Assembly (NCBI GenBank): GCA_964545205.1 | Contig: CAZJFH010000050.1 | Coordinates: 1-39,463 of the forward strand | Direction of reading: 5' to 3' | DNA from: CAZJFH01 sp964545205 | GTDB lineage: Bacteria > Pseudomonadota > Alphaproteobacteria > Rhodospirillales > Magnetospirillaceae | Length of the DNA stretch: 39,463 nt | Part shown: positions 1 to 7,015 of the stretch, piece by piece | Position numbering within the stretch: the stretch's first letter is position 1 | Layout: every line of letters starts with the position of its first letter | Program-made: the position numbers and the translations under genes | Notes under the pieces: generated by a model | Told to the model about the DNA's origin: nothing | The model's input: only the letters and a program-made list of their open reading frames with translations | Databases searched by the model: none

Positions 1-251
1 CCTGCCGGACATTGAATCATGATCGGATGCGAGTGCCAATTTCTTCACACGCTCGAAAGCGGGAGCCCATTCCTGAGGCGTCGCAACCTGTTGAAATGCC
101 ACAGGAATGGATGCCCGCTTTCGCGGGCATGACGCCTGAAATCGCTGCTCAAGGGGGGGCGCCTCGGCGGCACCGCCCGAGGCCTCTGGAAAATGGGCCC
201 CCGCCTCCGCGGGGGCGACGATCGGGGTTCCCCGGAATTCGGCGATGAACC
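1..251. other. Left-edge intergenic region with dispersed repeats
   Basis: I see no gene in this stretch. Short open frames exist, but they run through inverted repeats and have no recognisable protein character. It contains a 21-nt palindromic element at 111-131 (ATGCCCGC, TTTCG, then the complement), a G/C-rich inverted repeat near 197-216, and a unit at 230-252 that recurs with one mismatch at 25098-25120. The pntB terminator follows directly. Confidence 0.6.
111..131. repeat. Dispersed palindromic repeat, copy 1
   Basis: This 21-nt inverted repeat, ATGCCCGC with a TTTCG centre, is identical to 25134-25154. The adjoining bases 127-141 match, in inverted orientation, the bases just left of the other copy (13 of 15). 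This marks a dispersed intergenic repeat family rather than chance. Confidence 0.7.
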
Positions 252-252
252 A
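230..252. repeat. Dispersed 23-nt repeat, copy 1
   Basis: The unit begins CCCCGGAATTCGGCGA and ends GAACCA. It recurs at 25098-25120 with a single T/C difference. Both copies lie in intergenic DNA near the 3' end of a minus-strand gene (pntB here, degP there). Confidence 0.65.
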
Positions 253-289
253 AAAAAAATCGCCCGGAGCGGCTGGCTCCGGGCGATTT
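252..289 (-). terminator. Rho-independent terminator of the pnt operon
   Basis: A perfect 14-bp stem (257-270 with 276-289) encloses the 5-nt loop GGCTG. On the minus strand it is followed by a run of eight T residues (the A-run at 252-259). It lies 14 bp beyond the pntB stop codon, so it should end the transhydrogenase transcript. Confidence 0.9.
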
Positions 290-302
290 CCGTCGGAAGG
301 GC

Positions 303-1700
303 TCAGTGCCCCAGCGCCTGCACGATCTCTTCGGTGACCTTCTTGGCGTCGCCGAACAGCATCATCGTGTTGTCGCGGAAGAACAGCTCGTTGTCGACGC
401 CGGCGTAGCCCGAGGCCATCGAGCGCTTGATGAACAGCACCGTCTTGGCCTTCTCGACGTCGAGGATCGGCATGCCGTAGATCGGGCTGGCCGGGTCGGT
501 CTTGGCCGCCGGGTTGGTGACGTCGTTGGCGCCGATGACGAAGGCGACGTCGGCGGTGGTGAACTCGTGGTTGATCTCCTCGAGCTCGAACACCTCGTCG
601 TAGGGCACGTTGGCTTCCGCCAGCAGCACGTTCATGTGGCCGGGCATGCGGCCCGCCACCGGGTGGATGGCGTATTTGACGTCGACGCCCTCGGCCTTGA
701 GCAGGTCGGCCATCTCGCGCAGCGCGTGCTGCGCCTGCGCCACCGCCATGCCGTAGCCCGGCACGATGATGACCTTGGACGCGTTCTTCATGATGAACGA
801 GGCGTCGTCGGCCGAGCCGGCCTTGACCGCGCCCCTGGCATCGGCGGGACCGGCGGCCGCCGCCACGCCCTCGCCGCCGAAGCCGCCCAGGATGACGTTG
901 AAGATCGAGCGGTTCATGCCCTTGCACATGATGTAGGACAGGATCGCGCCCGACGAGCCGACCAGGGCGCCGGTGATGATCAGCGCCGGGTTGCGCAGCG
1001 TGAAGCCGATGCCGGCCGCCGCCCAGCCCGAATAGCTGTTCAGCATCGAGACCACCACCGGCATGTCGGCGCCGCCGATCGGGATGATCAGGGTGATGCC
1101 GATGACCAGCGACAGCAGGATGATCAGGAAGAACGCGGCGTAGGAGCCGGTGGCGGCGAACCAGATCACCAGCAGCACCAGGGCGATGCCCAGGGCGGCG
1201 TTCATCGGGTGGTGCATCGGCAGCATGATCGGCGCGCCGCTCATGTTGCCGTTGAGCTTGGCGAAGGCGATCACCGAGCCGGTGAAGGTGATGGCGCCGA
1301 TCGCGGTGCCCAGGCTCATCTCGACCAGGCTGCCGGCGTGGATGTTGCCGACCGTGCCGATGCCGAAGGCTTCCGGATTGAACAGCGCGGCCCCCGCGAC
1401 CAGAACCGCCGCCAGACCGACCAGCGAGTGGAAGGCGGCGACGAGCTGCGGCAGCGCCGTCATCTGGATCTGCTTGGCGATGTACCAGCCGGCGCCGCCG
1501 CCGACCGCCAGGCCGACGACGATCCACGGATAACCGCTGGGCCGGATCAGCGCGAAGGTGGTGACGATGGCGATGGCCATGCCGACCATGCCGAACATGT
1601 TGCCCTGGCGGGAGGTCTCGGGGCTCGACAGGCCGCGTAGCGCCATGATGAAGCAGACGCTGGCGACCAGGTAGAGGAAGATGGCGAAGCTCTCGGTCAT
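303..1700 (-). CDS. pntB: NAD(P) transhydrogenase subunit beta
   Basis: PntB is the integral-membrane, NADP(H)-binding subunit of proton-translocating transhydrogenase, which drives hydride transfer from NADH to NADP+ with the proton-motive force. The protein has 465 residues, the usual length. The N-terminal half is a series of hydrophobic segments starting at residue 3, including the stretch around GNMSGAPIMLPMHHPMNA. The C-terminal part (from about residue 290) is the soluble NADP-binding domain III, with VIIVPGYGMAVAQAQHAL and the motif GANDVTNPAA. It is the last gene of pntAA-pntAB-pntB, 15 bp after pntAB, and ends at a strong terminator. A purine-rich ribosome-binding site (GGGGGGAAGAGACA) precedes the ATG. 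NADPH made here could feed the biosynthetic genes in the window, but that is inference. Confidence 0.97.
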   Translation of the reverse strand: MTESFAIFLYLVASVCFIMALRGLSSPETSRQGNMFGMVGMAIAIVTTFALIRPSGYPWIVVGLAVGGGAGWYIAKQIQMTALPQLVAAFHSLVGLAAVLVAGAALFNPEAFGIGTVGNIHAGSLVEMSLGTAIGAITFTGSVIAFAKLNGNMSGAPIMLPMHHPMNAALGIALVLLVIWFAATGSYAAFFLIILLSLVIGITLIIPIGGADMPVVVSMLNSYSGWAAAGIGFTLRNPALIITGALVGSSGAILSYIMCKGMNRSIFNVILGGFGGEGVAAAAGPADARGAVKAGSADDASFIMKNASKVIIVPGYGMAVAQAQHALREMADLLKAEGVDVKYAIHPVAGRMPGHMNVLLAEANVPYDEVFELEEINHEFTTADVAFVIGANDVTNPAAKTDPASPIYGMPILDVEKAKTVLFIKRSMASGYAGVDNELFFRDNTMMLFGDAKKVTEEIVQALGH

Positions 1701-1715
1701 TGTCTCTTCCCCCCG

Positions 1716-2147
1716 TTACTTCTTGGCGCCGGCCGGCTGCTTCTTCTTGAACATCGCCAGCATGCGCTGGGTGACGAGGAAGCCGCCGAAGATGTTGACC
1801 GCCGCCAGCGCGACGGCGATGAAGCCGAGGACCGTCGAGACGCCCATCGCCGCGGATCCCGCCGCCAGCATGGCGCCGACGATGATCACCGACGAGATGG
1901 CGTTGGTCACCGCCATCAGCGGCGAGTGCAGCGCCGGGGTGACCCGCCACACGACGTAGTAGCCGACGAAGCACGCCAGCACGAAGATCGTGAACAGGTA
2001 GACGAACTCGTTGCCGTTGCCGGCCGGGGCGACCGGTGCCGCGACCTGGGTCGCCTGGTTGGCCAGGGTGGCGGCCTCGCGGGCCAGGTCCTGGGCCTGG
2101 TTGGCCACCTTGGCGGCCTGATCGACGAGATGCTGCTGGTCCATCAC
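1716..2147 (-). CDS. pntAB: NAD(P) transhydrogenase subunit alpha part 2
   Basis: This 143-residue membrane protein corresponds to the C-terminal membrane part of the E. coli PntA alpha subunit, encoded separately as in Rhodospirillum-type three-subunit enzymes. Residues 1-45 are an Ala/Gln-rich, probably helical N-terminal extension. Hydrophobic segments follow, including FVYLFTIFVLACFVGYYVVWRV and the conserved region HSPLMAVTNAISSVIIVGA. The last, FIAVALAAVNIFGGFLVTQRML, is followed by the basic tail KKKQPAGAKK. Its ATG overlaps the pntAA stop codon by 4 bp (ATGA), which suggests translational coupling. With PntB it forms the proton-conducting domain. Confidence 0.95.
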   Translation of the reverse strand: MMDQQHLVDQAAKVANQAQDLAREAATLANQATQVAAPVAPAGNGNEFVYLFTIFVLACFVGYYVVWRVTPALHSPLMAVTNAISSVIIVGAMLAAGSAAMGVSTVLGFIAVALAAVNIFGGFLVTQRMLAMFKKKQPAGAKK

Positions 2148-3307
2148 GACACTCCTTCACCGGACAGAGCGGGATGCACCACCTTGCCGTCGCGGGTCAG
2201 GCAGGTGCCCTTGATGATCTCGTCGTCCCAGTTGAACGCGAGATTGCCCTTGCTCTCCTTGTCGACCGAGAGCTGCAGGAAGTTCAGCAGGTTCTTGGCG
2301 AACAGCACCGACGAGTCGGCGGCCAGCCGCGAGGGGACGTTGGCGTGACCGACGATCTTGACGCCGCCCGGCGTGGTGACGACCTCGCCGACCTTCGACA
2401 GCGGGCAGTTGCCGCCCTGCTCGACCGCCAGGTCGACGATCACCGAACCCGGCCGCATCGAATGCGCCATCTCCTCGGTGATCAGCACCGGCGCCTTGCG
2501 GCCCGGGATCAGCGCGGTGCAGATGGCGATGTCGGTCTTCTTGAGCTGCTCGGCGACCTTCTCGCGCTGCTTCTTCTTGTACTCCTCGGGCATTTCCTTG
2601 GCGTAGCCGCCGGAGGTCTCGGCCTCCTTCTCCATCTCGGGATCGACGACCAGGAACTTGCCGCCCAGGGACTCGACCTGCTCCTTGACCGCCGGGCGCA
2701 CGTCGGTCGCGAACGCGATCGCGCCCAGGCGCTTGGCGGTGGCGACGGCCTGCAGGCCGGCGACGCCGGCGCCGAGGACCAGCACCTTGGCCGGCGGCAC
2801 GGTGCCGGCGGCGGTCATCATCATCGGGAAGGCGCGGCCGTATTCCGCCGCGCCGTCGAGCACCGCCTTGTAGCCGGCCAGGTTCGACTGCGACGACAGG
2901 ATGTCCATGCTCTGCGCGCGGGTGATGCGCGGCATCATCTCCATGGCGAAGGCGACGATCCCGGCCTCTGCATAGGCCTTGACCTGCTCCTTCTCCTGCA
3001 GCGCCGACAGGCCGGCGATCAGCACCGCGCCCTTCTTCATCATCGCCACCTCGTCGGTGCCTTCGGCGGCGGTCAGCGGCCGCTGCACCTTCAGCACGAC
3101 GTCGGCATCCTTCAGCGCCGCGGCCTCGTCGGCCGCGATGGTGGCGCCGGCGGCGGTGAACATCTCGTCCGTGATCGCGGCGCCTTCGCCGGCGCCGGTC
3201 TCGACGACGACGTCGAAGCCGAGGCCGACGTACTTCTTCACCGTATCCGGCGAAGCCGCCACCCGCGCCTCGTGCTGGCGTCGCTCCTTAGGTATGGCGA
3301 TTTTCAT
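2144..3307 (-). CDS. pntAA: NAD(P) transhydrogenase subunit alpha part 1
   Basis: PntAA is the peripheral, NAD(H)-binding subunit of transhydrogenase. The protein has 387 residues and resembles alanine dehydrogenase in fold. It begins MKIAIPKERR, as in family members. A Rossmann nucleotide-binding motif, VLVLGAGVAGLQAVATAKRLGA, lies near residue 170. The later segment RPGSVIVDLAVEQGGNCPLS is typical of the family. The start codon is supported by a strong upstream GAGGGGGA. It is the first gene of the operon, and the 180-bp upstream region is visibly more AT-rich than the gene, so the operon promoter probably lies there. Confidence 0.96.
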   Translation of the reverse strand: MKIAIPKERRQHEARVAASPDTVKKYVGLGFDVVVETGAGEGAAITDEMFTAAGATIAADEAAALKDADVVLKVQRPLTAAEGTDEVAMMKKGAVLIAGLSALQEKEQVKAYAEAGIVAFAMEMMPRITRAQSMDILSSQSNLAGYKAVLDGAAEYGRAFPMMMTAAGTVPPAKVLVLGAGVAGLQAVATAKRLGAIAFATDVRPAVKEQVESLGGKFLVVDPEMEKEAETSGGYAKEMPEEYKKKQREKVAEQLKKTDIAICTALIPGRKAPVLITEEMAHSMRPGSVIVDLAVEQGGNCPLSKVGEVVTTPGGVKIVGHANVPSRLAADSSVLFAKNLLNFLQLSVDKESKGNLAFNWDDEIIKGTCLTRDGKVVHPALSGEGVS

Positions 3308-3490
3308 GATTCCCCCTCGTTGGCGGGCGTTGTGCAGATGCGAAATGAACCGCGCCCGACTGTTTGCCCAAGGTTTGTCGCGAAGTAAAGGGTAAACCAG
3401 AAGCAGAAATAGTCCACACGTAAGATACGGTGATAGAAAAGTATTTCCATGTCCGACTGCCTCCTCCGCTCGGAGGAGGTTGTTCCCACC
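3308..3490 (-). promoter_or_regulatory. Probable pnt promoter region
   Basis: This 183-bp gap between the REC-Hpt gene's 3' end and pntAA is AT-rich compared with its surroundings, particularly 3390-3450. No firm -35/-10 pair can be fixed by eye. A 61-codon frame runs through it and overlaps the pntAA start, but its base composition is unlike local genes and it has no recognised homology, so I treat the stretch as leader and promoter DNA. Confidence 0.4.
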
Positions 3491-4237
3491 CTAACGGGGG
3501 GCTGCGATATAGGCCCGCAACGCCTCGCGACTGTTCTCGGCCAGCAGCAGCAGCGCCGCGACCTCGCCCGCCATCGGCCACGGCCCGGCCTTGGCGCGGG
3601 CCTCGACCTCGCCGGCTCTGCGATGCAACGCCGCCAGGCCGTAGGTGCCGGCGGTCCCGCGCAGCTTGTGGGCCAGCGAAGCGACGGTGGCGCCGTCCTC
3701 GGCGCGGCGCAGCGCCTCGATCGACTGGTCGAGCGAGGTCAGGCAGGCGCGCAGCGACACCGCGAACAGATCCTCGGAGAGGTCCTGGCCGAGTTCGGCG
3801 AGGTGGCCGCCGTCGATCAGCGTGTCGTCGACCGCGGCCGGGGCCGCCTCGACGCGCCAGCCGGCGCCGGCGCCGACGTCGGACAGCGCCTCGGCCAGGC
3901 GCTGCATGTCGAGCGGCTTCATCATGCAGCCGTCCATGCCGGCGGCGCGGCAGGCCGCCATCTCCTCCGGCCAGGGGCTGGCGGTCAGGGCCAGGATCGG
4001 CACCCGGCGGCCGCCGGTCTCGGCGGCGCGGATGGCGGCGGCGGCGGCGGGACCGTCGCGATCGGGCATGCGCACGTCCATCAGCACGACGTCGAACCCG
4101 CCGCCGGCGGCGGCGGCCACGGCGGCGTCGCCGCCGGCGGCGGTCACCACCCGATGGCCGGCCCGTTCGAGAAGCGCCGCGCCGACCCGCAGATTGACCG
4201 GGTCGTCGTCGGCCAGCAGCACACGCAAGCTGTTCAT
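3491..4237 (-). CDS. Response regulator with C-terminal Hpt domain
   Basis: This 248-residue phosphorelay protein has a receiver domain at about residues 1-120, with acidic pocket D10/D11, phospho-acceptor D54 (in VLMDVRMP), T85 and K107. A histidine phosphotransfer domain follows at about 140-245, where AHKLRGTAGTYG places the phosphorylatable His at residue 190. Free REC-Hpt proteins usually act downstream of a hybrid histidine kinase. There is no kinase and no DNA-binding output domain here. I chose the ATG at 4237 because MNSLRVLLADDD is the natural receiver-domain beginning, although the frame is open 20 codons further. The next gene upstream on the same strand is a STAS protein, separated by a strong hairpin. 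The partner kinase and the process controlled are unknown. Confidence 0.88.
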   Translation of the reverse strand: MNSLRVLLADDDPVNLRVGAALLERAGHRVVTAAGGDAAVAAAAGGGFDVVLMDVRMPDRDGPAAAAAIRAAETGGRRVPILALTASPWPEEMAACRAAGMDGCMMKPLDMQRLAEALSDVGAGAGWRVEAAPAAVDDTLIDGGHLAELGQDLSEDLFAVSLRACLTSLDQSIEALRRAEDGATVASLAHKLRGTAGTYGLAALHRRAGEVEARAKAGPWPMAGEVAALLLLAENSREALRAYIAAPR

Positions 4238-4348
4238 CGATGCGCCCCCGCCGCCCGTGAGGACCAGAAGCCTAGCCCGAACGGCCGGCCGCGGCAATCG
4301 GGGGCATGCGGGCGCCGCCGACCCGCGCGGCTGCGCGCTGCAGCGAAC

Positions 4349-4386
4349 GAAGAACGGCGCCGCGGTTGCCCGCGGCGCCGTTCTTC
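4349..4386. terminator. Strong 17-bp hairpin after the STAS gene
   Basis: A perfect 17-bp inverted repeat (4349-4365 with 4370-4386) encloses the loop TTGC. It lies 18 bp beyond the STAS stop codon. No T-run follows on either strand, so it may be a transcript-stabilising or Rho-assisted end rather than a classical intrinsic terminator. Confidence 0.6.
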
Positions 4387-4404
4387 GGAATCCCCTGCGC
4401 AGCC

Positions 4405-4707
4405 CTATTCGACGGCGAACAGGCTGTCGAAACGCGCCACCTGGATCAGGCGCTTCGCCTGCTCGCGTGCGCCGCGCAGCGTCACCTTGGCGCCGTGCTG
4501 CGATGCGGCGTCGCGCACGATCAGCAACATGCCCAGTCCGGCGGAGTCGATGAAGTCGAGGCCCGACAGTTCGATGACCCAGTTCTTGCTGCGATGGGCG
4601 TCCAGATTCTTGACGATGTCCCGGAACGTCTTGTGATCGCTGAAGGTCAGGCGACCCTTCACCTGCACTTCGACGTCGTTTCCGGCTTCCCTGATCGCAT
4701 ACTCCAC
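4405..4707 (-). CDS. STAS-domain protein (anti-sigma factor antagonist type)
   Basis: This is a single STAS domain of 100 residues. The core reads VIELSGLDFIDSAGLGMLLI, and the serine in DSAGLGML is the position phosphorylated in SpoIIAA-like anti-anti-sigma factors. Proteins of this kind normally switch partners with an anti-sigma kinase, or sit in phosphatase and kinase modules. No such partner is visible in the window. I place the start at a GTG (4707) because GAGGGG stands six bases upstream and the product then begins with MEYAIREAGNDVEV. An ATG 15 codons earlier (4752) has no ribosome-binding site. Neighbourhood with the REC-Hpt gene suggests, without proving, a shared signalling pathway. 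Confidence 0.85.
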   Translation of the reverse strand: MEYAIREAGNDVEVQVKGRLTFSDHKTFRDIVKNLDAHRSKNWVIELSGLDFIDSAGLGMLLIVRDAASQHGAKVTLRGAREQAKRLIQVARFDSLFAVE

Positions 4708-4779
4708 GGCCGCCCCTCGCGTTTGTTCATCGGACGAAAGTTGGGGGATCATACCCGATGGTGGTGGCGTTGGTAATGG

Positions 4780-5694
4780 TCAAAATGACGCATCCGAAAG
4801 CAATTCCCGCAGTTCGCGGGCGAACTGCCCGTATTCGCCGCGGCGCGGCGAGGAACGGCGCCAGGCCAGGCCGATGCCGCGATCGGCGCCGGCGCCTTCG
4901 GCCAGCGGCCTGAGCACCAGATCGGTGCCGCGCGTGACCTCGGCCTCGACGGCGATGCGCGGCAGCAGGGTGACGCCGAGCCCGCCGGCGACCATCTGCA
5001 CCAGCGTGTGCAGGCTGGTCGCCTGCAGTCCCTGCCCGCGCTGCACGGTCGGCAGGCGGCAGGCGGCGAGCGCGTGCTCGCGCAGGCAGTGCCCCTCCTC
5101 GAGCAGCAGCAGGTCGGCCCCGGCGAGGTCGGCGGCGCTCACGGCCTCGCGCGTTGCCAGCGGATGGCCGGGCGGACAGGCGAGCACGAACGAATCGCGC
5201 GCCACCTCCTCGGTCTCGACGTCCTCGGCCGGATAGGGCAAGGCCAGCAGCACGACGTCGAGGTCGCCGTTGCCGAGCCGCTCGAGCAGCCGCGCGGTCT
5301 GGTCCTCGCGCAGATAGAGCTGCAGCCGCGGATGCGCCCGGCGCAGCGCCGGCAGGACCCGCGGCAGCAGATACGGGCCGATGGTCGGGATCACCCCCAG
5401 GCGCAGCGGTCCGCTCAGCGGCTCGGCGGCGGCGCGGGCGGTGTCGACCAGATCCTCGGCGTCGCGCAGCAGCGCCCGCGCGCGCTCGACGATCCCGGCC
5501 CCCAGCGGCGTCAGCATCACCCGGCGCCTGGTCCGTTCGACCAGGGTGACGCCGAGCAGGTTCTCCAGTTCCTGCAGCCCCGCCGACAGCGTCGACTGGG
5601 TGACCAGGCAGGATTCGGCGGCGCGGCCGAAATGCAGGTGGTCGGCCAGGGCGACCAGATAGGACAACTGGCGCAGGGTGGGCAGCGGCTTCAT
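4780..5694 (-). CDS. oxyR: LysR-family hydrogen peroxide sensor OxyR
   Basis: OxyR is a redox-sensing transcriptional regulator that activates peroxide-defence genes. The 304-residue protein has an N-terminal winged helix-turn-helix (about residues 5-62, HFGRAAESCLVTQSTLSAGL) and a C-terminal LysR substrate domain. The pair C203 and C212 in GHCLREHALAAC has the same spacing and surroundings as the redox cysteines 199/208 of E. coli OxyR, and GLQATSLHTLVQMVAGGLGVTLLP follows as in that protein. This identifies it as OxyR rather than a generic LysR protein. GAGG precedes the ATG by six bases. It is divergent from a ZIP-type metal transporter with an 86-bp shared intergenic region, which may carry its operator. 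Confidence 0.92.
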   Translation of the reverse strand: MKPLPTLRQLSYLVALADHLHFGRAAESCLVTQSTLSAGLQELENLLGVTLVERTRRRVMLTPLGAGIVERARALLRDAEDLVDTARAAAEPLSGPLRLGVIPTIGPYLLPRVLPALRRAHPRLQLYLREDQTARLLERLGNGDLDVVLLALPYPAEDVETEEVARDSFVLACPPGHPLATREAVSAADLAGADLLLLEEGHCLREHALAACRLPTVQRGQGLQATSLHTLVQMVAGGLGVTLLPRIAVEAEVTRGTDLVLRPLAEGAGADRGIGLAWRRSSPRRGEYGQFARELRELLSDASF

Positions 5695-5780
5695 CGTCGA
5701 CCTCGATTTCTTTGCGAGCTTATGACGACGGGATCGATGGAATCAATGCGCCGCCCTGGACGCGACTCCGGAGCACCCCC
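5695..5780. promoter_or_regulatory. Divergent oxyR / ZIP transporter promoter region
   Basis: These 86 bp separate the oxyR and ZIP transporter start codons, so both promoters and any OxyR site must lie here or inside the genes. I see no clear operator or consensus -35/-10 pair by eye. Confidence 0.4.
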
Positions 5781-6599
5781 ATGTTCGGCGGCATGATCTC
5801 CGCGCTGCAGACGCTGTTCACCGAGCTCAGCATGTTCCACGCCGGCCTGCTGGCCAGCCTGTTCGCGGGTCTCGCCGCCGGGGTCGGCGCGCTGCCGGTG
5901 TTCGCGCTGCGCGACATCTCGCAGCGGGTGCAGGACGTGATGATCGGCTTCGCCGCCGGCGTCATGATGGCGGCGTCGGCGTTCTCGCTGCTGCTGCCGT
6001 CGATCGAGGCCGGCACGGAGCGCTGGGGCGACGAGGCGGTGGCCTCGCTGGCCGCGGCGCTCGGCGCGATGATCGGCGCGGCGCTGTTGTGGTCGATCCA
6101 CCGCTACGCCCCGCACGAGCACTTCGCCAAGGGCCGCGAGGGCGTGCCGACGGCGCAGATCCGGCGCATCTGGCTGTTCGTGATCGCCATCACCCTGCAC
6201 AACTTCCCCGAGGGGCTGGCGGTCGGCGTCTCGTTCGGCGGCGGCGACGTCGCCAACGGCCTGGCGGTGACGCTGGGCATGTTCCTGCAGAACCTGCCCG
6301 AAGGCCTGGTGGTGGCGCTGGCGCTGCTGGCGCTCGACTACACGCCGGCCCAGTCGGTGCTGGCGGCGCTGGCGACCGGCGCCGTCGAGACGGTGGGCGG
6401 CTTCGTCGGCGCCGGCGCGGTGGCGCTGTCGAGCGCGCTGCTGCCCTGGGCGCTGGCCGGGGCCGGCGGCGCGATGCTGTTCGTGATCAGCCACGAGATC
6501 ATCCCCGAGAGCCACCGCAATGGCCACGAGACGCCGGCGACCTTCGGCCTGATGGCCGGGTTCGTGGTGATGATGGTGCTGGACGTGACGCTGGGGTGA
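5781..6599 (+). CDS. ZIP-family divalent metal transporter
   Basis: This is an inner-membrane ZIP transporter, a family that usually imports Zn, Fe or Mn ions. The 272-residue protein has about eight hydrophobic segments. The two signature helices read HNFPEGLAVGVSFGG (near residue 140) and NLPEGLVVALALL (near residue 173), the metal-binding elements of transmembrane helices 4 and 5. The C-terminal ISHEIIPESHRNGHE is also typical. It resembles the GufA/ZupT branch. The start at 5781 is preceded by CCGGAG. An upstream TTG extends the frame 23 codons without family similarity. Divergence from oxyR suggests a link between peroxide stress and metal (Mn or Fe) import, which is inference. The metal cannot be told from sequence alone. 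Confidence 0.9.
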   Translation: MFGGMISALQTLFTELSMFHAGLLASLFAGLAAGVGALPVFALRDISQRVQDVMIGFAAGVMMAASAFSLLLPSIEAGTERWGDEAVASLAAALGAMIGAALLWSIHRYAPHEHFAKGREGVPTAQIRRIWLFVIAITLHNFPEGLAVGVSFGGGDVANGLAVTLGMFLQNLPEGLVVALALLALDYTPAQSVLAALATGAVETVGGFVGAGAVALSSALLPWALAGAGGAMLFVISHEIIPESHRNGHETPATFGLMAGFVVMMVLDVTLG

Positions 6600-6603
6600 G
6601 GCG

Positions 6604-6954
6604 TCAGCCGGCCGGCGCCGGCGCCGGCGAGGCGGCCTTGCGGCGCAGCAGGTGCCAGTAGACCCATTCGGTGCATTCGAGCAGGTCGAGGTCGTCCGGA
6701 GCGGCGACGTGGTGCATCAGCGCCATGCCGAACAGCTTGATGTCCGGCGACGTCTCGAAGCGGTCCTGCAGCAGGGTCTTGATGTTGGTGACCACCACCG
6801 CCTCGAGCCGGTAGGTGCGGCAGACCTCGACGCATTTCTGCAGCACGTCGAGGTCGTCGCCGCACAGTGCGGCGGCGGCCTCGTCGCGGGCGGCACGCGC
6901 GGCCTGGAGGCGGCGCCTGGCCGCCCTGATGATTCCGATTTCCGGCTCGCTCAT
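6604..6954 (-). CDS. Conserved-looking hypothetical protein, 116 aa
   Basis: I do not recognise this protein. It is soluble, helical in character and has no signal peptide. Residues 10-35 are Ala/Arg-rich (RAARRRLQAARAARDEAAAALC). A more distinctive section, DDLDVLQKCVEVCRTYRLEAVVVTNIKTLLQDRF, then MALMHHVAAPDDLDLLECTEWVYWHLLRRK, follows. The ATG is supported by GGAG seven bases upstream and the codon pattern agrees with neighbouring genes, so it is probably real. Its 3' end lies 4 bp from the stop codon of the ZIP transporter (convergent). It sits upstream of rodA's 3' end, but no functional link can be inferred. Confidence 0.7.
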   Translation of the reverse strand: MSEPEIGIIRAARRRLQAARAARDEAAAALCGDDLDVLQKCVEVCRTYRLEAVVVTNIKTLLQDRFETSPDIKLFGMALMHHVAAPDDLDLLECTEWVYWHLLRRKAASPAPAPAG

Positions 6955-7015
6955 GTCACACTCCGCACCCGCACCGAACTATGCCTCACCGGCCGGCCGC
7001 GGTAAACCGCCGCCG

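Noticed and set aside
306..1640. Long plus-strand frame opposite pntB
   Set aside because: It is antisense to a well-identified gene and its translation is Asp/His/Arg/Gln-rich, the usual shadow pattern in high-GC genomes.
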